Shown: positions 1 through 6,258 of the stretch, in pieces | Layout of the letters: each line of letters starts with the position of its first letter | How positions within the stretch are numbered: the stretch's first letter is position 1 | DNA from: an uncultured Acetatifactor sp. | Lineage (GTDB): Bacteria; Bacillota; Clostridia; Lachnospirales; Lachnospiraceae | Direction of reading: 5' to 3' | NCBI GenBank assembly: GCA_910585665.1 | Contig: CAJUFI010000010.1 | Span: forward strand, 1-8,982 | Length of the DNA stretch: 8,982 bases | Notes under the pieces: generated by a model | Database searches by the model: none | The model's input: only the letters and a program-made list of their open reading frames with translations | Told to the model about the DNA's origin: nothing | Translations under genes and position numbers: made by a program

Positions 1-2074
1 GGGCGCCGTTGAGCATGAACTTCATGTTGCCCGTGCCGGAGGCCTCCTTGCTGGCGGTGGAAATCTGCTCGGACACATCCGCCGCGGCGAAGATGATCTC
101 CGCGTTGGACACGTTGTAGTTCTCGATGAACACGACTTTCAGCTTGCCGCCGATGGATTCGTCGTTGTTCACCACGTCAGCCACGGCGTTGATCAGCTTG
201 ATGGTCAGCTTGGCGTTCTTATAGCCCGCGGCCGCCTTCGCGCCGAAGATGAAGGTCCTGGGGAAGAATTCCATCTCCGGGTGGGCCTTCAGCTCATTGT
301 ACAGGTACATCACATGGAGGATGTTCATCAGCTGCCTCTTGTACTCGTGGAGACGCTTTACCTGTACATCGAAGATGGAGTTGGGATCCACTTCGATGCC
401 GTTGTGCTCTTTGATATATTTTGCCAGGCGGAGCTTGTTCTGGTACTTGATGTCCATGAACTCCTTCTGGGCCTTCTTGTCCTCTGCCAGAGTCTTGATG
501 CCTGCAATCTGGGGCAGATCCGTGATCCAGCCATCGCCCACCTTGGAGGTGACCCAGGAGGCCAATGCGGGGTTGCCGTGGAGCAGGAAACGCCTCTGGG
601 TGATGCCGTTGGTCTTGTTGTTGAAGCGCTCCGGGAACATCTCGTAGAAGTCCTTCAGTTCCTGGTGCTTCAGAATCTCGGTGTGGAGCCTGGCCACGCC
701 GTTGACGGAGTATCCGGCCACGATAGCCATGTGGGCCATCTTCACCTGTCCATCATAGAGGATGGCCATCTTGCGGATCTTCTCCTGTACGTCCACGCCG
801 TGGATGCCTCTGTATTTCTCCTCGATCTGGCGGATGAACCTGCGGTTGATCTCGTCCACGATCTGGTACACTCTGGGGAGCAGCCTGGAGAACAGGTCGA
901 TGGGCCATTTCTCCAATGCCTCCGCCATGATGGTGTGGTTGGTGTAGGCGCAGGTCTTGGTGGTGACTTCCCAGGCCTCCTCCCAGGTCAGGTCATAGTC
1001 GTCCAGCAGGATGCGCATCAGCTCCGGGATGGCCACGGTGGGATGGGTGTCGTTGAGCTGGAAGGTCACCTTCTCATGGAAGCGGCGGATGTCGTCATGC
1101 TTCCTCATATACTTGTCCACGGCCTCCTGGACGGAGGCGGAGATGAAGAAATACTGCTGCTTTAAGCGAAGCTCCTTGCCCGCGTAGTGGTTGTCGTTGG
1201 GATAGAGGACGTTCACCAGGTTCCTGGCCAGGTTCTCCTGTTCTACTGCCTTGCTGTAGTCGCCCTTGTCGAAGGAATCCAGCTGGAAGCCGCCCATGGA
1301 CTCCGCGTCCCAGACACGGAGGGTGTTGACGATGCCGTTGCCGTAGCCGACGATGGGCATGTCATAGGGGATGGCCTTGACTGCCTGGTAGTCCTTCTGT
1401 ACGTAATGGTTTCTGCCGTTCTCGTCCGTGCACACGGTGACGTAGCCGCCGAATTTCACTTTCTTGGCGTACTCCGGCCTGCGCAGTTCGAAAGGATTGC
1501 CCTCTGCCAGCCAGTCGTCCGGAATCTCCATCTGGAAGCCGTTCTCTATCTTCTGCTTGAACAGGCCGTAGCGGTAGCGGATGCCGCAGCCGTAGGCGGG
1601 ATACCCTAAAGTGGCCAGGGAATCCAGGAAGCATGCGGCCAGACGGCCCAGGCCTCCGTTGCCCAGCGCGGCGTCGGGCTCCTGGTCCTCGATGACGTTG
1701 ATGTCCACGCCAAGCTCCTCCAGGACTTCCTTGGCCCCCTCGTACGCCTGCAGGTTCACCATGTTGTTGCCCAGGGCGCGTCCCATCAGGAACTCCATGG
1801 ACATATAATATACCATCTTGGGGTCTTCTTTGTCGTAGGCTTTCTGGGTGCTCATCCAGTTGCCGATGACTCTGTCCTTGATGGAGTAGGCTGCCGCCTG
1901 GAAAATCTGCTGGGGGGTGGCCTCCTCCAGGTTCTTGCGGTACATATTCATGACATTATACAGGACGCTTCTCTTAAAGAGCTCTTTGTCAAATGTAGGT
2001 TTCTTTTCCGCTGCTTTCTGCGCGCCTGCCTGCTTTTCCGCTGCTGCAGCATCTGTCGTGTTCTTGTTCTTCAC
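1..2074 (-). CDS. glgP: Glycogen/starch/alpha-glucan phosphorylase, C-terminus cut by window edge
   Basis: Cytosolic PLP enzyme of family GT35 that cleaves alpha-1,4-glucan with phosphate to release glucose-1-phosphate. I translated the minus strand by hand. 691 codons are in the window and about 130 C-terminal residues are missing relative to the usual ~820. Visible family motifs include YYMSMEFLMGRAL (about residues 89-101), ALGNGGLGRLAACFLDS (136-152), YGCGIRYRYGLFKQ (161-174), LKQQYFF, QLNDTHPT, YTNHTIMAEALEKWP, NGITQRR, VQVKRLHEYKRQ, and ASGTGNMKFMLNGA at the very end. In that last motif Lys685 (bases 20-22) is the PLP-binding lysine. The start is GTG at 2074, 6 nt after an AAAGGAG; the ATG at 2090 is out of frame. 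The first ~27 residues are an Ala/Lys/Glu-rich low-complexity tail ahead of the usual FDKELFKRSVLYNV start. No other glycogen gene is visible here. Family identity is certain; natural substrate (glycogen or maltodextrin) is not decided by sequence. Confidence 0.97.
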   Translation of the reverse strand, partial: MKNKNTTDAAAAEKQAGAQKAAEKKPTFDKELFKRSVLYNVMNMYRKNLEEATPQQIFQAAAYSIKDRVIGNWMSTQKAYDKEDPKMVYYMSMEFLMGRALGNNMVNLQAYEGAKEVLEELGVDINVIEDQEPDAALGNGGLGRLAACFLDSLATLGYPAYGCGIRYRYGLFKQKIENGFQMEIPDDWLAEGNPFELRRPEYAKKVKFGGYVTVCTDENGRNHYVQKDYQAVKAIPYDMPIVGYGNGIVNTLRVWDAESMGGFQLDSFDKGDYSKAVEQENLARNLVNVLYPNDNHYAGKELRLKQQYFFISASVQEAVDKYMRKHDDIRRFHEKVTFQLNDTHPTVAIPELMRILLDDYDLTWEEAWEVTTKTCAYTNHTIMAEALEKWPIDLFSRLLPRVYQIVDEINRRFIRQIEEKYRGIHGVDVQEKIRKMAILYDGQVKMAHMAIVAGYSVNGVARLHTEILKHQELKDFYEMFPERFNNKTNGITQRRFLLHGNPALASWVTSKVGDGWITDLPQIAGIKTLAEDKKAQKEFMDIKYQNKLRLAKYIKEHNGIEVDPNSIFDVQVKRLHEYKRQLMNILHVMYLYNELKAHPEMEFFPRTFIFGAKAAAGYKNAKLTIKLINAVADVVNNDESIGGKLKVVFIENYNVSNAEIIFAAADVSEQISTASKEASGTGNMKFMLNGA

Positions 2075-2087
2075 GGTCTTCTCCTTT
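2075..2087 (-). promoter_or_regulatory. Ribosome binding site that fixes the GTG start of glgP
   Basis: The minus strand reads AAAGGAG (2087-2081), then 6 nt, then GTG at 2074. This is near-ideal Shine-Dalgarno placement and decides for the GTG start. The nearby ATG at 2088-2090 overlaps the ribosome binding site and lies in another frame. Confidence 0.8.
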
Positions 2088-2281
2088 CATTCTCTCTATC
2101 TTTTTTATAACGCATTCCGCTTCCTTCCTTTCAACCCACCGGCTCGGTGCAGTCTCCCTCCCACGGATCGCTTTTCTGCCGCGCCGTGTATCTGTAGCTA
2201 TGATTGGCGATTGGGGATGTCTCTCTTCTGCCGTCTCAGTCCCCGGCCGCCCGGAAGCGAATCGGCCTTACAGCCCGACTG
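2075..2281 (-). other. Structured 5' leader of glgP, unassigned
   Basis: About 207 nt separate the predicted transcription start (near 2281) from the GTG of glgP, and no gene fits in them. Several short inverted repeats could fold in the mRNA. They are GGCCG/CGGCC (2263-2267 with 2245-2249), GGGGA/TCCCC (2240-2244 with 2213-2217), CACGG-CGC with GCG-AT-CCGTG (2188-2181 with 2171-2162, two-base bulge), and CACCG/CGGTG with a 3 nt loop (2149-2145 with 2141-2137). I recognise no known riboswitch consensus and see no terminator with a U-tract. It may be a cis-regulatory RNA or simply a GC-rich untranslated region. Confidence 0.4.
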
Positions 2282-2287
2282 TTTTCT

Positions 2288-2316
2288 ATTATACCAAAAT
2301 TCACCAGCCATTCCAA
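2288..2316 (-). promoter_or_regulatory. Predicted sigma-A promoter of glgP
   Basis: The minus strand has TTGGAA (2316-2311), a 17 bp spacer, and a perfect TATAAT (2293-2288) preceded by TGG, which makes an extended -10 element. Expected transcription start is near 2281. The promoter lies after the ileS stop codon, so glgP can be transcribed independently of ileS. The 56 bp between this promoter and the ileS stop (2317-2372) are AT-rich, with only a weak CACAA/TTGTG inverted repeat and no convincing terminator. Confidence 0.75.
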
Positions 2317-2372
2317 CTGCTTTTTGCACAAAATTGGAGAACAAATAAAACTTTTCAAAATATTGTGGGCGC

Positions 2373-5300
2373 TTATATTTTTTCGATGGCGATGATGGCT
2401 TTCTCTCCGTTCACGTTCCATTCCTTCGCCACGGCGAAGTCGGCTCCGGATGTCAGTTCCTCGGCCAATACCTTGCCGGAGATGGAATCTTTGTTGTCGG
2501 CGGCGATTGCTGCCAGCTTCTCGTTTCCGTTCACGGACACTTTGATGTGGTCCATGACCTCGAAGCCTGCGTCCTTGCGCATGGTCTGAATCTTGCTGAT
2601 CAGCTCGTAGACGAAGCCCTCCTCGATCAGCTCTTCCGTCAGGTTGGCGTCCAGCACTACGGTCATCTTCCCGTTCTCCTGGGACACGTAGCCAGGCTTT
2701 TGGGTCATATCGATTAACAGGTCATCTTTTGTCAGTTCCACGTTTGCTCCGTTCACTTCGAAGCTTAGCTTTCCGTCTTTGTTCAGCTCGTCCATGGCGG
2801 CGTTGCCGTCCAGGGCGGCCAGGGTCTTCTGGATGCCGCCCAGCTGCTTGCCGTATTTGGGGCCTACCGTGCGCAGCTGGGGCTTGAAGGTGTAGGTGGT
2901 GTAGTCCCGCACGTCCTCGGTGTAGACTACTTCCTTTACGTTCAGCTCGTCCTGGATGATGGTGGTGTAGAAGCTGTCCAGGCCCACGGTTTCCTTAGCG
3001 GAGTCTGCTGCAGCAGCGGAGCCGCTCTGTCCGCCGGCTCCCATCTTCACGTACATCCTGGCGATGGGCTGGCGGTTCTTGATTGCGGCGGCGTTCCGGC
3101 AGGCGCGGCCCAATACCACGGCCTCCAGCACCTCCTCCATGTCCGCCTCCAACTTCTTGTCGATGAAGCGTTCTTCCGCAGTCGGGAAATCGCACAGATG
3201 GACGCTCTCCGGCGCGGAAGCGTCGCAGGAGCACACCAGGTTCCGGTAGATTTCCTCTGTCATGAAGGGAATCATCGGGGCGGCGGCCTTGCACACTGTC
3301 ACCAGCGCCGTGTGCAGGGTCATGTAGGCGTTGATTTTGTCCTGTTCCATGCCTTTTGCCCAGAAGCGCTCACGGCTGCGGCGCACGTACCAGTTGCTCA
3401 TCTCCTCCACGAAGTCCTGCAGCGCCTTGGCGGCCTCGGGGATGCGGTATTTGTCCAGATCCGCGTCCACCTGTCCCACCACGGTGTTCAGCCTGGACAG
3501 AAGCCACTTGTCCATCACGGGCAGTTTTTCGTATTCCAAGGTATATTTTGACGCATCGAACCCATCGATGTTGGCGTACAGCACGAAGAAAGTATAGGTG
3601 TTCCAGAGCTTATCCAGGAATTTGTGCTGTCCCTCCAGCACGGTCTTGCCGGAGAAGCGCTTGGGCAGCCAGGGGGCGGCGCTGGTGTAGAAGTACCACC
3701 GGATGGCGTCCGCGCCGTACTGGGCCAGGGCCTCGAAAGGATCCACCACGTTGCCCTTGGACTTGCTCATCTTCTGGCCGTCCTCGTCCGCCACCAGCCC
3801 CAGCACGATGACATTCTCGTAAGGGGCCTTGTTGAAGAGCAGGGTGGACTCCGCTAACAGGGAGTAGAACCATCCTCTGGTCTGGTCCACGGCCTCGGAG
3901 ATGAAGTTCGCCGGGAACTGCTGCTCGAACAAGTCTTTGTTCTCAAAAGGATAGTGGTGCTGGGCAAAGGGCATGGCCCCGGAGTCGAACCAGCAGTCGA
4001 TCACCTCCGGCACACGCTTCATGGTCTTGCCGCACTTGGGGCAGGGGAAGGTCACTTCATCGATGTAGGGGCGGTGCAGCTCCACTGTCCTGGCTTTCTC
4101 GTCCCCGGTCAAAGTCACAAGTTCTTCCCTGCTGCCCACGGATTCCGTGTGGCCGCACTGGCACTCCCAGATGTTCAGGGGCGTGCCCCAGTAGCGGTTC
4201 CTGGAGATGCCCCAGTCCTGGATGTTCTCCAGCCAGTTGCCGAAGCGCCCCTCGCCGATGGTGGGCGGAATCCAGTTGATGGTCTTGTTGTTGCGCACCA
4301 GGTCGTCCTTCACCGCAGTCATCTTGATGAACCAGGACTCTCTGGCGTAATAGATCAGGGGCGTGTCGCAGCGCCAGCAGAAAGGGTAATCGTGCTCGAA
4401 TTTCGGCGCGGAGAACAGTTTCCCCTCCTTGTCCAGATCCCGGATGATATCCGGATCCGCGTCCTTGACGAATTTCCCGGCATAGGGGGTCTCCGCGGTC
4501 ATATGGCCTTTGCCGTCCACGAACTGCACCAAAGGCAGGCCGTATTTTCTGCCTACATTTGCGTCGTCTTCACCGAAAGCGGGAGCGATGTGCACGATGC
4601 CGGTACCATCGGACATTGTGACATAGGTGTCACATGTCACGTAGTGGGCCTTCTTGTTCTGCCGGGAAGCCTCCTCCCCCGCGCAGGCGAACAGCGGCTC
4701 GTACTCCTTGTATTCCAGGTCGGTTCCCTTGCAGGTCTCCAGAACCTCGTAGGCGGCCTTCCCCTCTTCCGCCAGGCTGCCCAGGACGGTGTCCAGCAGG
4801 GCCTGGGCCATGTAATAGGTGTAGCCGTCCGCGGCCTTTACCTTTACATAGGTCTCGTCCGGGTTCACACACAGAGCCACGTTGGAGGGCAATGTCCACG
4901 GGGTCGTAGTCCATGCCAGGAAAAAGGCATCCTCGCCCACGCACTTGAACCTGGCTATGGCGGAGCGCTCTTTCACCGCCTTGTAGCCCTGGGCCACCTC
5001 GTGGCTGGACAGAGGAGTGCCGCAGCGGGGGCAGTAGGGCACGATTTTGAAGCCCTTGTACAGGAGCCCTTTGTCCCAGATGGTCTTCAGGGCCCACCAC
5101 TCGGACTCGATGTAGTCGTCATGGTAGGTCACGTAAGGGTCGTCCATGTCCGCCCAGAAACCTACGGAGCCGGAGAATTCCTCCCACATGCCCTTGTATT
5201 TCCAGACGCTCTCCTTACACTTGTCGATGAAAGGAGCCAGACCGTACTCCTCAATCTGCTCCTTGCCGTCCAGCCCTAAGAGCTTCTCCACCTCCAGCTC

Positions 5301-5576
5301 CACGGGCAGGCCGTGGGTGTCCCAGCCGGCTTTCCGGGGCACCATGCAGCCTTTCATGGTGCGGTATCTGGGGATCATGTCCTTGATGGTGCGGGTCTCC
5401 ACATGGCCGATGTGGGGCTTGCCGTTGGCCGTGGGCGGGCCGTCGTAGAAGGTGTAGACCGGGCCTTCCCTGCGGCTGTCGATGCTCTTCTGGAAAATCT
5501 GGTTCTCCCGCCAGAATTTCTCCACTTCTTTTTCACGTTCTACCGTGCTTACGTTTGCTGAAACCTGTTTGTACAT
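2373..5576 (-). CDS. ileS: Isoleucyl-tRNA synthetase, type 2 (eukaryote-like)
   Basis: Cytosolic class I synthetase that charges tRNA-Ile and proofreads valine. From the chosen ATG it has 1067 residues. Landmarks: TANGKPHIGH with the HIGH motif at 55-58; RKAGWDTHGLPVELEVEK (81-98); zinc-type pair CPRC (182-185); editing-domain segments TTTPWTLPSN (223-232) and GTGIVHIAPAFGEDD (324-338); CQC (472-474) and CPKC (512-515); catalytic KMSKS at 602-606; anticodon-domain WLLSRLN (691-697) and NWYVRRSRERFW (728-739). The WWALK and PLSSHEVAQGYK segments, the length, and no C-terminal CxxC cluster place it with IleRS2 rather than the ~930-residue E. coli type. Family knowledge says IleRS2 is usually poorly inhibited by mupirocin. 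Residues ~845-865 form a Gly/Ser/Ala-rich linker that looks inserted. The frame stays open 118 codons upstream to an ATG at 5930, but that stretch is T-box RNA and repeats. The ATG at 5576 starts a normal IleRS N-terminus and has a good ribosome binding site. Confidence 0.98.
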   Translation of the reverse strand: MYKQVSANVSTVEREKEVEKFWRENQIFQKSIDSRREGPVYTFYDGPPTANGKPHIGHVETRTIKDMIPRYRTMKGCMVPRKAGWDTHGLPVELEVEKLLGLDGKEQIEEYGLAPFIDKCKESVWKYKGMWEEFSGSVGFWADMDDPYVTYHDDYIESEWWALKTIWDKGLLYKGFKIVPYCPRCGTPLSSHEVAQGYKAVKERSAIARFKCVGEDAFFLAWTTTPWTLPSNVALCVNPDETYVKVKAADGYTYYMAQALLDTVLGSLAEEGKAAYEVLETCKGTDLEYKEYEPLFACAGEEASRQNKKAHYVTCDTYVTMSDGTGIVHIAPAFGEDDANVGRKYGLPLVQFVDGKGHMTAETPYAGKFVKDADPDIIRDLDKEGKLFSAPKFEHDYPFCWRCDTPLIYYARESWFIKMTAVKDDLVRNNKTINWIPPTIGEGRFGNWLENIQDWGISRNRYWGTPLNIWECQCGHTESVGSREELVTLTGDEKARTVELHRPYIDEVTFPCPKCGKTMKRVPEVIDCWFDSGAMPFAQHHYPFENKDLFEQQFPANFISEAVDQTRGWFYSLLAESTLLFNKAPYENVIVLGLVADEDGQKMSKSKGNVVDPFEALAQYGADAIRWYFYTSAAPWLPKRFSGKTVLEGQHKFLDKLWNTYTFFVLYANIDGFDASKYTLEYEKLPVMDKWLLSRLNTVVGQVDADLDKYRIPEAAKALQDFVEEMSNWYVRRSRERFWAKGMEQDKINAYMTLHTALVTVCKAAAPMIPFMTEEIYRNLVCSCDASAPESVHLCDFPTAEERFIDKKLEADMEEVLEAVVLGRACRNAAAIKNRQPIARMYVKMGAGGQSGSAAAADSAKETVGLDSFYTTIIQDELNVKEVVYTEDVRDYTTYTFKPQLRTVGPKYGKQLGGIQKTLAALDGNAAMDELNKDGKLSFEVNGANVELTKDDLLIDMTQKPGYVSQENGKMTVVLDANLTEELIEEGFVYELISKIQTMRKDAGFEVMDHIKVSVNGNEKLAAIAADNKDSISGKVLAEELTSGADFAVAKEWNVNGEKAIIAIEKI

Positions 5577-5583
5577 TGTCGCG

Positions 5584-5594
5584 CTTCCTTTCCT
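5584..5594 (-). promoter_or_regulatory. Ribosome binding site of ileS
   Basis: The minus strand reads AGGAAAGGAAG (5594-5584), followed by 7 nt and then the ATG at 5576. The spacing fits and the protein beginning MYKQVSANVSTVEREKEVEK aligns with known IleRS N-termini. This supports the ATG at 5576 over the longer in-frame alternative. Confidence 0.8.
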
Positions 5595-5603
5595 GTTTCT
5601 TGG

Positions 5604-5766
5604 AGTTCTGCATTTCTTGGTTCTGTAGATTTTTGGTTCTATAGATTTTTGGTTCTGCATTTTTGGTTCTGCATTTTTGGTTCTGCTTTTTTTGGTTCTG
5701 CTTTTTTGGGTTCTGCATTTTTGGTTCTGCTTTTTTTGGTTCTGCTTTTTTGGGTTCTGTTTTTTG
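5604..5766 (-). repeat. Array of eleven 14-16 bp tandem repeats in the ileS leader
   Basis: On the plus strand the unit is GGTTCTGCATTTTT or GGTTCTGCTTTTTT(T/G), so the mRNA carries CAGAACC followed by A-runs. Units begin at 5604, 5619, 5635, 5651, 5665, 5679, 5694, 5709, 5723, 5738 and 5753. The first three, next to ileS, are 15-16 bp and diverged; the rest are 14-15 bp and nearly identical. A three-unit block of 44 bp (5665-5708) is followed directly by an exact copy (5709-5752), which points to recent duplication. Unit length is not a multiple of three and is irregular, so it is unlikely to be coding. It lies downstream of the T-box terminator and upstream of the ribosome binding site, so it is transcribed only when the riboswitch reads through. 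Confidence 0.95.
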
Positions 5767-5793
5767 TCCCGGACGCTGAAAGCTTTGTCCTGC

Positions 5794-5820
5794 TGCCATT
5801 GCGCCGCCCGGGCAATGGCA
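5794..5820 (-). other. Stable 9-bp hairpin between T-box terminator and repeat array
   Basis: TGCCATTGC and GCAATGGCA form a perfect 9 bp stem with a 9 nt G/C-rich loop (arms 5812-5820 and 5794-5802). No U-tract follows on the minus strand, so it is not an intrinsic terminator. A weaker ACAGG/CCTGT hairpin lies just before it (5844-5848 with 5827-5831). Role unknown; it may stabilise the 5' end of a processed ileS mRNA. Confidence 0.55.
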
Positions 5821-5854
5821 TTTTGCACAGGGGCGCAGCGGTTCCTGTCTGTAC

Positions 5855-5886
5855 AAAAAGGCTCCGTCCCGTAATAGGACGAAGCC
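5855..5886 (-). terminator. Intrinsic terminator of the ileS T-box riboswitch
   Basis: The minus strand reads GGCTTCGTCC (5886-5877), a 7 nt loop, then GGACGGAGCC (5869-5860), followed by TTTTT (5859-5855). The stem is 10 bp with one G-U pair. Its 5' arm contains TTCGTCCT, the bases needed by the competing antiterminator, which is the expected arrangement for a transcriptional T-box. Confidence 0.93.
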
Positions 5887-6168
5887 TCCGCATTCGTTTC
5901 ACCACCTGTTACACCGCACGTTTCCGACATGGATATCCAAGCGGAAGTTATGCGTCTCCCCCTAACGGCGGGATGCCGTCCGCGACTACTGGGGGCGCGT
6001 CCGCACCATCCTTTTGTCCCGGCTGCTCGGAAGTGATTTTCGCTGTCCGTCTACTGGCGCCGGTCTCACACCCTCACCGGCTCGCTGGGGCTTTCCCCGG
6101 GCAGCTACTCTCTTCGTCATGGCATTTGCTGTCTGTGCTTTCAATTCTTACTTTCATGACCTTAAGTA
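5855..6168 (-). promoter_or_regulatory. T-box riboswitch, isoleucine (AUC specifier), controlling ileS
   Basis: This leader RNA binds uncharged tRNA-Ile and then lets transcription continue into ileS. Going 5' to 3' on the minus strand: Stem I begins with ATGACGAAGAGAGTAGC (6120-6104). The distal loop resembles the conserved AGCGAGCCGG...GAGGGTG...GAGACCGG pattern (about 6088-6060). The specifier loop gives GAAA-ATC-A, with ATC at 6037-6035 pairing the tRNA-Ile GAU anticodon. The antiterminator is AGG (5907-5905), a 7 nt bulge TGGTGAA (5904-5898), ACGAA (5897-5893), a loop, TTCGT (5883-5879) and CCT (5878-5876). The bulge TGGT pairs ACCA of a tRNA with discriminator A, as in tRNA-Ile. The T-box core departs from the usual AGGGTGGNACCGCG. 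The 5' limit is the predicted transcription start. Confidence 0.93.
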
Positions 6169-6174
6169 TAAGCT

Positions 6175-6203
6175 ATTATAGCCAAGGCTTTTTCATTTGT
6201 CAA
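6175..6203 (-). promoter_or_regulatory. Consensus sigma-A promoter of ileS
   Basis: The minus strand has TTGACA (6203-6198), a 17 bp spacer, and TATAAT (6180-6175), a perfect match in both boxes and spacing. Transcription start is expected near 6168, which would make an ileS leader of about 590 nt. A promoter this strong fits a gene throttled afterwards by attenuation. It begins 56 bp after the stop codon of the Hsp70-like gene. Confidence 0.92.
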
Positions 6204-6258
6204 GGGCTTGCCTCGTTTCCCCGCTCACAGCACGGCGGGCAGCGGCATGCATGCCCTC

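Noticed and set aside
281..1165. 294-codon plus-strand ORF opposite glgP
   Set aside because: The minus strand here encodes invariant phosphorylase motifs; the plus-strand frame is a shadow with no ribosome binding site or recognisable domain.
2317..2372. Intrinsic terminator between ileS and the glgP promoter
   Set aside because: Only a weak AT-rich inverted repeat (CACAA/TTGTG) is present, with no GC-rich stem, so I do not call one.
3954..5279. 441-codon plus-strand ORF opposite ileS
   Set aside because: It is antisense to well-conserved IleRS motifs and arises from GC-rich third positions. Its translation has no recognisable domain.
5604..5766. CRISPR-like array
   Set aside because: Units of 14-16 bp are contiguous with no unique spacers, so this is a tandem minisatellite, not repeat-spacer structure.
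5533..5905. Short Lys/Gln/Arg-rich minus-strand ORFs (e.g. 5856-5533, 5905-5639) across the repeat array
   Set aside because: The repeat unit contains few stop codons in any frame, so such ORFs arise automatically. They have no evident ribosome binding site, and the composition is just the repeat read in different frames.
5577..5930. In-frame extension of ileS by 118 codons to the ATG at 5930
   Set aside because: That ATG lies inside the T-box just upstream of the antiterminator, and the extension would translate the terminator and a repeat array with units of 14, 15 and 16 bp, which do not keep a reading frame. The ATG at 5576 has a good ribosome binding site and a normal IleRS N-terminus.
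6219..6255. Possible terminator after the Hsp70-like gene: palindrome GGCATGCATGCC (6244-6255) and CCCGC/GCGGG hairpin (6220-6224 with 6235-6239)
   Set aside because: Neither is followed by a U-tract on the minus strand. The second has only five pairs and a 10 nt loop. They may still fold, but do not support an intrinsic terminator call.
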